A program made the position numbers and the translations under genes. Below are positions 15,964 to 25,253 of a stretch of DNA of 64,000 nucleotides, one piece after another. The DNA comes from Alphaproteobacteria bacterium. Its GTDB lineage: Bacteria > Pseudomonadota > Alphaproteobacteria > Rhizobiales > Hyphomicrobiaceae. The notes under the pieces were generated by a model. It worked only from the letters and a program-made list of their open reading frames with translations, ran no database searches and was not told the origin of the DNA. Every line of letters begins with the position of its first letter. The first letter of the stretch is position 1. Where the stretch lies: assembly GCA_019137195.1 (NCBI GenBank), contig JAGVSR010000064.1, positions 1 to 64,000 of the forward strand. Direction: 5' to 3'.

Positions 15964-18900
15964 ATGGCACTGCACGCCGCTCTGACACACGAGACGTCAT
16001 ACCGCTACGATCGTCCGATCGGCATGGGACCGCAAATCATTCGCCTGAGGCCGGCACCCCACGCCCGCACGCCGATCCTCTCCTATGCGATCCGCGTCGA
16101 GCCCAAGCTCCACTTCATCAACTGGCAACAGGATCCGTTCGGGAACTTCCTCGCCCGCGTGGTGTTTCCCGAGCCGATCGACCACTTCAAGGTCACGGTC
16201 GACCTCGTGGCCGAGATGGCGGTCATCAACCCGTTCGACTTCTTCGTCGACGAGGCCTCGAAGGAATTCCCCTTCACGTACGACGAGCAGACGGCGAAGG
16301 AGCTCTCGCCCTATCTCGTTCCCGATCGGGCCGGCCGGCTACTTCGCGCCTATCTGTCGACCATCGACCGGAGTCCGCGCAGCACCATTGACTTCCTCTG
16401 CGACCTGAACCGCGCACTCGAGCAGCACGTGCGCTACCTCATTCGCATGGAGCCCGGGGTGCAGGCGCCGGAGGACACGCTCGCGAAACGCTCCGGCTCA
16501 TGCCGCGACAGCGCCTGGCTGATGGTCGAGATTCTGCGCCACCTCGGACTCGCCGCCCGCTTCGTCTCGGGCTACCTCATTCAGCTCAAGCCCGACGTGA
16601 AGGCGCTCGACGGTCCGACCGGCACGGACACGGATTTCACCGACCTGCACGCCTGGGCAGAGGTGTACGTTCCGGGCGCTGGATGGATCGGCCTCGACCC
16701 GACCTCGGGCCTGCTTGCGGGCGAGGGGCATATTCCGCTCGCCGCTACGCCGCATCCGGTTTCGGCCGCGCCGATCACGGGCGCGCACGAGAAGGCCGAC
16801 GTCGAATTCGGATTCCACATGAGCGTCACCAGGATCCTGGAGACGCCGCGCGTGACGAAGCCCTACACCGACGAGGCCTGGGCGGCGATCGAGAGTGCAG
16901 GACACGAAATCGACCGCCGTCTCGTCGCCGGTGACGTTCGCCTCACCATGGGCGGAGAGCCAACATTTGTCGCTGCCGGTGATCGCGACGCTCCCGAGTG
17001 GAACACGGCGGCGGTCGGTCCGACCAAGCGCCTCTTCGCCGATGACCTGGTGCGCCGCCTCAAGCAGCGCTTTGCACCGGGTGGCCTGCTGCATTACGGC
17101 CAGGGCAAATGGTATCCGGGCGAGCAGCTGCCGCGGTGGGCGTTCGCCCTCTACTGGCGTACCGACGGCGAGGCTCTATGGGAAGACACCGCGCTGATCG
17201 CTCCCGAGACCGAGGAGGCACCGGCGACCACGGCGGACGCAGATCGCTTGATGAGCGCACTCTGCGATAATCTCGGTCTCAATCGCGACAGTGCCATCCC
17301 GGCCTACGAGGACGCCGCGCACTTCATGCTCGTCGAGCAGAAGCTGCCCATCAACCTCGATCCTGCCACCAACAAGCTCGACGACCCGGCCGAGCGGCAG
17401 CGCGTCATCAACACGTTCGACCGGGGTCTCATGAAGCCGGCGGGCTATGCTCTGCCGATCCAGGTCTGGCACACCCACGACCGCGGGCGCCGATGGGTGA
17501 CGGAACGGTGGGCGCTGCGGCGCGACAAGCTCTTTCTCGTGCCGGGCGACTCGCCGATCGGCTTCCGCCTGCCGCTCGCTTCGACCTACTACATCCCGGC
17601 CGGCGACTACCCGCAGGTGCTTCCGCGCGATCCCTTCTCCGATGCGCCCGCGCTTCCCGAGCGGCGTATCCTCATGCAGCGGCGCAGGACTGTGACGCTG
17701 GAGGCATCGGCGCCGCCGCCGGCGGCTCCCTCCGACATCTCGGGCAGCGTGCGCACCGCCTTGACGGTCGAGCCGCGCGGCAACCGGGTGTGTGTGTTCA
17801 TGCCCCCGGTCGCCGATGCCGAGGACTACGCGGCCCTCGTCGCCGCCGTGGAGGAAGCGGCGCGGGCCACTCAGGTTCCCGTCCACCTTGAAGGCTATAC
17901 GCCTCCCTACGATCCGCGCATCAACGTGATCAAGGTCACGCCCGATCCCGGCGTTATCGAGGTCAATATCCAGCCGGCCAAGTCATGGGACGAGGCGGTG
18001 GCAATCACCAGCGGACTCTACGAGGACGCACATCAGGCGCGGCTCGCGACCGAGAAGTTCATGGTCGACGGGCGCCACAGCGGCACCGGCGGGGGCAACC
18101 ATATCGTCATGGGCGGGCCTACGCCGGGCGACAGCCCGTTTCTCCGCCGGCCCGATCTCCTCGCGTCGCTGGTCGCCTATTGGCAGAACCACCCGTCGCT
18201 CTCGTATCTCTTCTCTGGGCTCTTCATCGGCCCCACGAGCCAGGCTCCGCGCGTCGACGAGGGCCGGCACGAGGCGCTCTACGAGCTCGAGATCGCGCTC
18301 TCGCAGATTCCCGAGCCGGGCGCGGGCTATATTCCGCCCTGGCTCATCGACCGCGTGTTGCGGAACCTCCTGATCGACGTCACCGGCAACACGCACCGGG
18401 CAGAGATCTGCATCGACAAGCTCTACTCGCCCGATGGTCCGACGGGGCGGCTCGGCCTGGTCGAGTTCCGCTCGTTCGAGATGCCCCCGCACGCCCAGAT
18501 GAGCTTGGCGCAACAACTCCTTCTGCGCGCGCTGATCGTCATGTTCTGGGAGAGGCCCTATCGCAACCGTCTCGTTCGCTGGGGCACGGCTCTGCACGAC
18601 CGATTCATGCTGCCGCATTTCGTGTGGGCCGATTTTTCTGACGTGGTCGCCGACCTCAGGGCCTCCAGCCTGCCGGTGGAGCTCGACTGGTTCCTGCCTC
18701 ACCGCGAGTTCCGCTTCCCGTTCGTCGGCAAGGTCGACACGCACAATGTTGAGGTCGAGATCCGGCAGGCGCTCGAGCCCTGGCACGTGCTCGGCGAGGA
18801 AGGAATTGTCGGCGGTACCGCGCGCTACGTCGACAGCTCGCTCGAGCGTGTCGAGGTCAAGGTCCAGGGGCTATCGGGCGACCGCTTCGTCGTCGCTTGC

Positions 18901-19257
18901 AATGGCCGCACCCTGCCGCTGTCTCCGACCGGGACCTTCGGCGAGGGGGTGGCCGGGGTACGCTTTCGCGCGTGGTCGCCATCGTCCGCGCTGCACCCGA
19001 CGGTCGCACCCCACGTGCCGCTGACCTTCGATATCGTCGATCGCTGGACGGGGCGCTCAGTCGCGGGCTGCCGCTATCATGTCTCCCATCCCGGCGGGCG
19101 CAATTTCGAGGTCTTCCCCGTCAACGCCTACGAGGCCGAAGGCCGACGCCTCGCGCGCTTCGAGCCGTTCGGTCATACACCGGGACCGATGTCGGCCGGA
19201 TCCGCAACGCGTAATCCCGACTACCCGATGACCCTGGACCTGAGGCTCAAGACCTGA
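15964..19257 (+). CDS. Large transglutaminase-like protein (DUF2126 fusion)
   Basis: About 1097 residues. The N-terminal 300 hold a bacterial transglutaminase N domain (ALTHETSYRYDRPIGMGPQ) and a papain-like transglutaminase core with Cys180 (SGSCRDSAW), His229 (DLHAWAEVYV) and Asp245 (GLDPTSG), so a peptidase or acyl-transfer activity is likely. The rest is the DUF2126 domain, recognisable by VDGRHSGTGGGNHIVMGG and FRSFEMPPHAQMSL. Large proteins of this kind are linked with ATP-grasp/alpha-E proteins in a proposed peptide-tag synthesis and removal system. The start at 15964 opens with the conserved domain; an upstream ATG at 15883 would add an unconserved tail. Confidence 0.92.
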   Translation: MALHAALTHETSYRYDRPIGMGPQIIRLRPAPHARTPILSYAIRVEPKLHFINWQQDPFGNFLARVVFPEPIDHFKVTVDLVAEMAVINPFDFFVDEASKEFPFTYDEQTAKELSPYLVPDRAGRLLRAYLSTIDRSPRSTIDFLCDLNRALEQHVRYLIRMEPGVQAPEDTLAKRSGSCRDSAWLMVEILRHLGLAARFVSGYLIQLKPDVKALDGPTGTDTDFTDLHAWAEVYVPGAGWIGLDPTSGLLAGEGHIPLAATPHPVSAAPITGAHEKADVEFGFHMSVTRILETPRVTKPYTDEAWAAIESAGHEIDRRLVAGDVRLTMGGEPTFVAAGDRDAPEWNTAAVGPTKRLFADDLVRRLKQRFAPGGLLHYGQGKWYPGEQLPRWAFALYWRTDGEALWEDTALIAPETEEAPATTADADRLMSALCDNLGLNRDSAIPAYEDAAHFMLVEQKLPINLDPATNKLDDPAERQRVINTFDRGLMKPAGYALPIQVWHTHDRGRRWVTERWALRRDKLFLVPGDSPIGFRLPLASTYYIPAGDYPQVLPRDPFSDAPALPERRILMQRRRTVTLEASAPPPAAPSDISGSVRTALTVEPRGNRVCVFMPPVADAEDYAALVAAVEEAARATQVPVHLEGYTPPYDPRINVIKVTPDPGVIEVNIQPAKSWDEAVAITSGLYEDAHQARLATEKFMVDGRHSGTGGGNHIVMGGPTPGDSPFLRRPDLLASLVAYWQNHPSLSYLFSGLFIGPTSQAPRVDEGRHEALYELEIALSQIPEPGAGYIPPWLIDRVLRNLLIDVTGNTHRAEICIDKLYSPDGPTGRLGLVEFRSFEMPPHAQMSLAQQLLLRALIVMFWERPYRNRLVRWGTALHDRFMLPHFVWADFSDVVADLRASSLPVELDWFLPHREFRFPFVGKVDTHNVEVEIRQALEPWHVLGEEGIVGGTARYVDSSLERVEVKVQGLSGDRFVVACNGRTLPLSPTGTFGEGVAGVRFRAWSPSSALHPTVAPHVPLTFDIVDRWTGRSVAGCRYHVSHPGGRNFEVFPVNAYEAEGRRLARFEPFGHTPGPMSAGSATRNPDYPMTLDLRLKT

Positions 19258-19380
19258 TCGACCCCGTTCCGGCGTCTCGGCCCGGCTGCCAGCGCACGGG
19301 TACACGACTTGGTTAAGACGCCTGCTCGCGCAGGCCTTGCGAGGCTCCCTCGGGACTTGCGGCCGTCATCGATGTCCATG

Positions 19381-19458
19381 CTAGTGTGACGATTCTGAAG
19401 TCCGCGTCATTCTCGCGGCTGGGCTCTTGAGTGGACTTCAGAATCTGAGCCACACTAG
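19381..19458. repeat. Large inverted repeat 1 with CTAGTGTG ends
   Basis: CTAGTGTG at 19381-19388 pairs with CACACTAG at 19451-19458, and ATTCTGAAGTCC at 19392-19403 pairs with GGACTTCAGAAT at 19433-19444. The arms thus match over about 20 bases with a short internal mismatch, around a loop of about 29 bases. It could be a mobile palindromic repeat or a leader structure. Confidence 0.75.
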
Positions 19459-19470
19459 ACTAATGGCTTG

Positions 19471-19544
19471 CTAGTGTCCTTTCGACCGCGACGTTCGTTC
19501 AGAGCGTGCCGCAGAACGTGACGACCTCGCGGTCGGGACACTCG
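19471..19544. repeat. Large inverted repeat 2 with CTAGTGTCC end
   Basis: AGTGTCC at 19473-19479 pairs with GGACACT at 19536-19542, CGACCGCGA at 19483-19491 pairs with TCGCGGTCG at 19527-19535, and ACGTTC at 19491-19496 pairs with GAACGT at 19514-19519. A TTT bulge interrupts the left arm. It begins with the same CTAGTGT word as the first palindrome, 12 bases after it. Confidence 0.75.
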
Positions 19545-19614
19545 TGTACTTGCCGCGATGGGCGGGAGCACCCGTTCGCAGCAGTCGGGGGCAACGAAGC
19601 AGGGTCGCACGACA

Positions 19615-22167
19615 ATGGTCGAGAACGTGGCGCGCTCGATCGAGGCGCGGGCCTCATTGATCGGAAGCTACCGGGCAGGCAACTCGGACGGCTACGACGA
19701 GGCGCTCGACGACCGCGGCGAAATTCGTCCGCACTGGAGGACCCTGCTCGCAGCGATCGACGAACTCGGCACTGACGAGCTGGCATCGAGAAAGAGCCGC
19801 ATCGACCGGCGCGTGCGCGAGACCGGCATTGCCTATGACATCTTCTCGCATCCGAAGCGGCCGACCCAACGCTGGCAGCTCGACCTTGCACCGGTCGTGC
19901 TCTCGGTCGCGGACTGGCAGTGGCTCGAGGCTGCGCTCGTCGAGCGGGCTCAGGTCATGGATGCGCTGCTCGCCGACCTCTACGACAGCGCCGGCCTCAT
20001 GCGCCGCGGGATCGTGCCGCCCGAGCTCGTCTACTCGGACCCGTCGTACCTCAGGCCGTGCCAAGGCGTCGTTCCCATGGCGGGACCGCTGCGCTTCTAC
20101 GCGGCCGACCTTGCGCGGGACCGACAGGGGCGCTGGACGGTCATCGACAGCCACACGGAAACCTTGGCCGGCATCGGCTTCGCGGTCGCCAACCGGGTTG
20201 TCCACACCCACGTTGCGGGTGACCTCTTCAAACGCGCAAACGCGGTCCGCCTCGCACCGTTTTTCAACGAGCTACAGCAGGCGCTGGCCAGCCACGCCGG
20301 GCGAGAGAACGCGCGCATCGCCCTCCTCACTCCGGGACCACATCACGAGGACTATTTCTCGCACGCCTATCTCGCGCGCTACCTCGGCTTTCTCCTGGTC
20401 GAGGGGCCGGACCTGCGCACCCGGGGCAACAATCTCTACCTCAAGACGCTCGAGGGCCTGAAGGAGATCGACCTGCTCATCCGCTGCGTCGACGGTCGGC
20501 TCGTCGACGCCCTCGAGCTCGATCCGTCCGGCTTCGCGGGCCCGCCAGGGCTCCTGCGTGTCAACCGCGCCAACCCGCGTCTTGTCGTCAATGCCGTGGG
20601 CTCGGCGGTCGTGCAGAACCGCGGGCTCGGTCCCTACCTCAACGGTGTTGCCGAGGAGGTTCTCGGCAAACCGCTCGCGCTCAACGACGCTCCCCGGCTG
20701 TGGCTCGGAGACGACAAGGCCAGACGGCATGTGCTGGCCAACCTCGACCGGTACGTGGTGAGGAAGGCGCAGGAGGGCACCGGCCGGCCGGGCCACGCCG
20801 CCGTCGGGCGGTACGCACAATCCCTCACGGCGGCCGAGCGCGAGGCCCTGCTCGAGGAGATCTCGCTTGCCGGCGCGGGCCTCGTCGCCGAGGAGGCGAT
20901 CGGTTTCAGCGAGGCGCCGTCGTTCGAAGGCGGCCGTCTTGAGCGCAGGCCGTTTGCGGTGCGCCTCTACGTTGCGCGCACGACTTCCGGCTACGAGGTG
21001 ATGCCGGGCGGTCTTGCGCTGACGGTCGAGCCCCATGCCGCCGTCGCCCAGAGCACGCCGGAGGGTCATACCCGCGACGTGTGGGTGCTCTCGGACGACG
21101 AGCAGCGTCCGCACGTCAGCCTGTGGCGGCCCATGATCGAGACCGCGCGCGTCGAGCGTTCGCAGCGTGTCATTCAGAGCCGAGTCGCCGACGACCTGTT
21201 CTGGCTCGGGCGGTACAACGAGCGCGCCGACTGGGTGATGCGCGTGCTGCGCGGTGCCTATCGCAGGCTCGTCGAGGATAGCGGCTCCGAGGACGGTCTC
21301 GACGCCGCACGGCGCTGCCTCGAGGTTCTGCTCGTAAAGGACCGGACGGCGGCAGGCAGCGACCGAAACCGCGATCAAGACCTCGGGCGTCTGGGCAAGA
21401 GCCTGATCGCCGACCCCAACGGGGCGCGCTCGCTCGTGCGCACGTTCGAGAACATCTACCGCTGCGCAAATCTGGCTCGTGACCGGCTTTCGTTCGAGGC
21501 TTGGCAGACGCTCGCCCGCTTCCGCCCCTGCGACACCTACATCACGGCCTTGAGCGGCGCCGAACCCACCGGGGCGCTCGATCTATTGGAGGAGGGACTT
21601 GCCTCGCTGGCCGCCTTCAACGGATACATGCACGAGAACATGACCCGGAACTTCGGCTGGTCGTTTCTGGACATGGGCCGCCGCCTCGAGCGCGCCTTCA
21701 ATCTCTCCGAGGGCATCCTCGCGCTCTTTGTCCGCTCCACAGATCCGGAGGAGGAGATGCCGGCGCTGCGACTGATCCTCGAGCTCGCCGATAGCTTCAT
21801 CACCTACCGGTCACGCTACAGGCTCGATCCGTCCCTGCCGCTGGTGCTCGATCTCCTGCTGCTCGACGAGACGAATCCGCGCTCGCTCGCCTTTCAGCTG
21901 GCCGCGATCTCCCGCCATCTCGAAGGGCTTCCCGACGGTCAGCGCGGCGGCAGCCTTTCGGAGGACCGCCGGCTCATTCTCGGTCTGCTGACGTCGGCCC
22001 GGCTGACCGATGTCGAAGGGCTCGCGGCCGGTCCGTGCCGCAGCGAACTCGAGCGCGCCGTCGCCGAGCACGTGCGCGTGTTGCCCGAGCTGTCGAACGC
22101 CATCGGACGGCATTACTTCAATCTCGCTGACGAAGTTCCCCACCGCACGCAGGGAGCGGCCTCATGA
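19615..22167 (+). CDS. Circularly permuted ATP-grasp fused to alpha-E domain
   Basis: About 850 residues in two parts. The N-terminal half is a circularly permuted type 2 ATP-grasp enzyme (RFYAADLARDRQGRWTVIDS, GPHHEDYFSHAYLARYLGF, GGLALTVEP), a fold that joins amino acids or peptides with ATP. The C-terminal 350 residues form the all-helical alpha-E domain (RVADDLFWLGRYNERADWVM, NMTRNFGWSFLDMGRRLERA). In many genomes these are separate genes; here they are one. The stop overlaps the next ATG as ATGA, coupling it to the second transglutaminase. Starts at 19558 or 19615 are possible; 19615 has AGGG ten bases upstream. Confidence 0.92.
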   Translation: MVENVARSIEARASLIGSYRAGNSDGYDEALDDRGEIRPHWRTLLAAIDELGTDELASRKSRIDRRVRETGIAYDIFSHPKRPTQRWQLDLAPVVLSVADWQWLEAALVERAQVMDALLADLYDSAGLMRRGIVPPELVYSDPSYLRPCQGVVPMAGPLRFYAADLARDRQGRWTVIDSHTETLAGIGFAVANRVVHTHVAGDLFKRANAVRLAPFFNELQQALASHAGRENARIALLTPGPHHEDYFSHAYLARYLGFLLVEGPDLRTRGNNLYLKTLEGLKEIDLLIRCVDGRLVDALELDPSGFAGPPGLLRVNRANPRLVVNAVGSAVVQNRGLGPYLNGVAEEVLGKPLALNDAPRLWLGDDKARRHVLANLDRYVVRKAQEGTGRPGHAAVGRYAQSLTAAEREALLEEISLAGAGLVAEEAIGFSEAPSFEGGRLERRPFAVRLYVARTTSGYEVMPGGLALTVEPHAAVAQSTPEGHTRDVWVLSDDEQRPHVSLWRPMIETARVERSQRVIQSRVADDLFWLGRYNERADWVMRVLRGAYRRLVEDSGSEDGLDAARRCLEVLLVKDRTAAGSDRNRDQDLGRLGKSLIADPNGARSLVRTFENIYRCANLARDRLSFEAWQTLARFRPCDTYITALSGAEPTGALDLLEEGLASLAAFNGYMHENMTRNFGWSFLDMGRRLERAFNLSEGILALFVRSTDPEEEMPALRLILELADSFITYRSRYRLDPSLPLVLDLLLLDETNPRSLAFQLAAISRHLEGLPDGQRGGSLSEDRRLILGLLTSARLTDVEGLAAGPCRSELERAVAEHVRVLPELSNAIGRHYFNLADEVPHRTQGAAS

Positions 22168-23054
22168 TCTTCGAGGTCAGGCACAAGACACACTACCGCT
22201 ATTCGCAGCCGGTGGCCCAATCGCAGCACCTCATACACCTCGCGCCACGCAGCGACGTGCGCCAGAGTGTGCGGAGCCACGGCATGATCATCGAGCCGGC
22301 ACCGGCAATGCGATACGACGGCGAGGATGCATTCGGGAACCCAGTGTCGATTCTCGACATCGAGGAGCCGCACCGGGAGTTCGTACTCAAGGCCCGGAGC
22401 ACCATAGCTACGTCAACGCCGGAGGCCGTCGACTTCTCCAGGACATCTGCCTGGGACGAACTCGACGGGGCACTTTATGGAGAGGGCAAGCCCTGCGACC
22501 TCGACGTCGTCCAATACCGCTGCTCGTCGCGGCTCACACCTGCCACGCGCAACATCCGCGACTATGCCGCCGTCTCCTTCGCGCCCGGGCGACCCGTGCT
22601 CGAGGCGGCACACGAGCTCACCCAGCGGATCTTCAGGGATTTCAGGTTCGATGCTGCCGCTACCGACGTGTCGACCCCGATCGCCGACGTGTTGCGGACG
22701 CGGCGCGGCGTCTGTCAGGACTTCGCACACCTGGCGCTCGCGTTCCTGCGCGCGCATCGGGTGCCGGCGAGGTACATGTCGGGCTATATTCTGACCAAGC
22801 CGCCTGCCGGGCAGCCGAAGCTTCAGGGCTCGGATGCGTCGCACGCCTGGATCTCGGTCTGGTCGCCGGAATCGGGATGGTGCGATTTCGATCCTACCAA
22901 TGGCCTCGTCGTCGCCGAAGAGCACATCGTCCTCGCGCTCGGCCGGGACTACGGAGACGTGTGCCCCATCAGCGGCGTCATTGTCGGCGGCGGACACCAC
23001 ACGGTCAGTGTCGGCGTCGACGTCGTTAAGGTGGGACACAACGAGGCCAGATAG
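22164..23054 (+). CDS. Transglutaminase-like cysteine protease
   Basis: This 296-residue protein has the bacterial transglutaminase-like N domain (FEVRHKTHYRYSQPVAQS) and a core with the full triad Cys184 (RGVCQDFAH), His227 (SHAWISVW) and Asp243 (CDFDPTNG). There is no signal peptide. Members are thought to act as peptidases or peptide transferases on the product of the adjoining ATP-grasp enzyme. The ATG overlaps the upstream stop by four bases. It ends the island; prpE follows on the other strand only 12 bases beyond. Confidence 0.93.
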   Translation: MIFEVRHKTHYRYSQPVAQSQHLIHLAPRSDVRQSVRSHGMIIEPAPAMRYDGEDAFGNPVSILDIEEPHREFVLKARSTIATSTPEAVDFSRTSAWDELDGALYGEGKPCDLDVVQYRCSSRLTPATRNIRDYAAVSFAPGRPVLEAAHELTQRIFRDFRFDAAATDVSTPIADVLRTRRGVCQDFAHLALAFLRAHRVPARYMSGYILTKPPAGQPKLQGSDASHAWISVWSPESGWCDFDPTNGLVVAEEHIVLALGRDYGDVCPISGVIVGGGHHTVSVGVDVVKVGHNEAR

Positions 23055-23066
23055 CCGGAAGAACGG

Positions 23067-24959
23067 TCACCCGCCCCGCAACACCGCCGTGATCTCCTCG
23101 AGGATCGTGGGGTCGTCGATGGTGGCGGGCATCTTGTAGTCGACGCCGTCGGCAATCTTCTTCATGGTGCCGCGCAGGATCTTGCCGGACCGGGTCTTGG
23201 GCAGGCGCGCAACGACGTGGGCCGTCTTGAAGGCAGCGACGGGACCGATCCGGTCGCGCACGAGGTCGACGAGCTCCTTCTCGATGTCGGCGGCGGGACG
23301 GGAGACACCGGCCTTCAGGACGACGAAGCCCACCGGCAGCTCGCCCTTCAACGCGTCCGCGGCGCCGATGACCGCGCACTCGGCGACGTCTTTATGGGAC
23401 GCGAGCACCTCCTCCATGCCGCCCGTCGACAGGCGGTGGCCGGCGACGTTGATGATGTCGTCGGTCCGGCCCATGATGAAGAGGTAGCCGTCCTCGTCCA
23501 TGTAGCCGGCGTCCGCAGTCTTGTAATAGCCGTGAAACTCGTCGAGGTAGCTCGGCCCCATGCGCTCGCTGGCCTGCCATAGCGTCGGGAGGCAACCGGG
23601 CGGGAGCGGAAGGCGGACGACGATGTTGCCCAGGTGGCCGCGCGGAACCTCGTGGCCGCCGTCGTCGAGGATCTCGACGCCATAGCCCGGCATCGGGACC
23701 GCGGCCGAGCCGTATTTCACGGGGAGCTTGCCGAGGCCGACGGGATTGCCCGAAATGGCCCAGCCGGTCTCGGTCTGCCACCAGTGGTCGACGACGGGCA
23801 CGTTGAGCTTCTCCTCGGCCCACTTGACGGTATCGGGATCGGAGCGCTCGCCGGCAAGAAACAGAGTGCGGAACTTGCTGAGATCGTATTTGCCGATCAG
23901 CGCGCCGTTCGGGTCCTCCTTCTTGATGGCGCGAAACGCGGTTGGGGCGGTGAACATGGCCGCCACCGTGTGCTCGGAGATGACGCGCCAGAATGCGCCG
24001 GCGTCCGGGGTGCCGACCGGCTTGCCCTCGTAGAGGATGGTCGTGCAGCCAGCGAGGAGGGGCGCGTAGACGATGTAGGAATGGCCGACGACCCAGCCGA
24101 CGTCGGAGGCGGCCCAGAAGGTCTCGCCGGGCTCGACACCGTAAAAGTTCCTCATGGTCCAGTTGAGGGCGACCATGTGCCCACCGTTGTCGCGCACGAC
24201 GCCCTTGGGCTGGCCGGTGGAGCCGGACGTGTAGAGGATGTAGAGCGGGTCCGTGGCGCTCACGGGCACGCATTCGGCTCGCTTTCCGGTGCTGCGCGCA
24301 ACGGCAACCAGCGTCTCCCAGTCCATGTCGCGGCCGGGCGTCATCGGCGCCTGCTCCATCGGGCGCTGAAGAATGATGCAGGTCTCGGGCTTGAAGGATG
24401 CGAGGTCGATGGCAGCGTCCAAGAGCGGCTTGTACTTGACGACCCGGCCCGGCTCGATGCCGCAGGAGGCAGACACGATGACCTTCGGCTTCGCGTCGTC
24501 GAGGCGGGTCGCCAGCTCCTTCGAGGCGAAGCCGCCGAAGACTACGGAGTGGACGGCACCAATGCGGGCGCAGGCGAGCATGGCGATGACCGCTTCCGGC
24601 ACCATCGGCATGTAGATGACGACGCGGTCGCCCTTTCCTACTCCGTGCTGGGCAAGCACCGCGGCGAAGGTCGCCACCTCGTCGAGGAGGGCGGCGTAGG
24701 ACCAGGTTCGCCTGACCTTGGTGACCGGGCTGTCGTAGACGAGGGCGGTAACGCCGCCGCGGCTGCGCTCGACGTGCCGGTCGAGGCAGTTCCACGCGGT
24801 ATTGCAGAGCGCGCCGGGGAACCAGCGACCGTAGACGCCGGCGGCGGGGTCGAATACCCGGTCGGCGGGCTTGATCCAGTCGATGTCCTTGGCGGCCTCG
24901 GCCCAGAAGGCGAGCGGATCCTTCAACCAGGCGTCGTAGACTTCCCTGTAGCGGCTCAT
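23067..24959 (-). CDS. prpE: Propionyl-CoA synthetase (acyl-CoA ligase)
   Basis: The enzyme activates propionate (and more weakly acetate) to its CoA ester with ATP. It belongs to the Acs/PrpE adenylating family, with YILYTSGSTGQPKG for phosphate binding, DVGWVVGHSYIVY, WWQTETGWAISGN and YKTADAGYMDEDGYLFIMGR, and the regulatory/catalytic Lys593 in TRSGKILRG. The N-terminus MSRYREVYDAWLKDP is characteristic of PrpE rather than Acs. Length is 630 aa, as expected. No other propionate genes adjoin it. Propionaldehyde from a diol dehydratase would give propionate as substrate, but the 10 kb separation makes that link speculative. Confidence 0.92.
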   Translation of the reverse strand: MSRYREVYDAWLKDPLAFWAEAAKDIDWIKPADRVFDPAAGVYGRWFPGALCNTAWNCLDRHVERSRGGVTALVYDSPVTKVRRTWSYAALLDEVATFAAVLAQHGVGKGDRVVIYMPMVPEAVIAMLACARIGAVHSVVFGGFASKELATRLDDAKPKVIVSASCGIEPGRVVKYKPLLDAAIDLASFKPETCIILQRPMEQAPMTPGRDMDWETLVAVARSTGKRAECVPVSATDPLYILYTSGSTGQPKGVVRDNGGHMVALNWTMRNFYGVEPGETFWAASDVGWVVGHSYIVYAPLLAGCTTILYEGKPVGTPDAGAFWRVISEHTVAAMFTAPTAFRAIKKEDPNGALIGKYDLSKFRTLFLAGERSDPDTVKWAEEKLNVPVVDHWWQTETGWAISGNPVGLGKLPVKYGSAAVPMPGYGVEILDDGGHEVPRGHLGNIVVRLPLPPGCLPTLWQASERMGPSYLDEFHGYYKTADAGYMDEDGYLFIMGRTDDIINVAGHRLSTGGMEEVLASHKDVAECAVIGAADALKGELPVGFVVLKAGVSRPAADIEKELVDLVRDRIGPVAAFKTAHVVARLPKTRSGKILRGTMKKIADGVDYKMPATIDDPTILEEITAVLRGG

Positions 24960-25253
24960 GGGTGTCGCAAACCTCGTTCTGGCGTGTGCCCGGTCCCTCC
25001 CGTACCAGGGCTCATGCGTCCCTGCCACGAGCGTGCCGCCCCTCAATCGCCGGCAACGTCCCTGCGGGCTCGCGGTCGGCAAATGCGGCGCGGGACACTA
25101 GCATTGTTGTGCGCGCCGGGCCATCGGGCGGTTGGGCCCAACCGACTTGATCCGGCGCATTTGACGTCAACTCAAGTAGTACCCCCTTCCTCGGCTCGCG
25201 GGTTTCGATCTACGATCCAGGCCAAGGACTTCTGGCCACAAGGGGTATTCGAC

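Larger units (their letters stand above)
19258..19614. other. Intergenic region holding two large palindromes
   Basis: These 357 bases separate DUF2126 from the ATP-grasp/alpha-E gene. No gene is seen; the right half is occupied by the two inverted repeats listed separately at 19381-19458 and 19471-19544. Confidence 0.6.

Noticed and set aside
23634-25253. Upstream extension of the SDR at 25254
   Set aside because: The frame runs open through the region antisense to prpE, but the SDR begins at 25254 with a good ribosome site and a conserved N-terminus.
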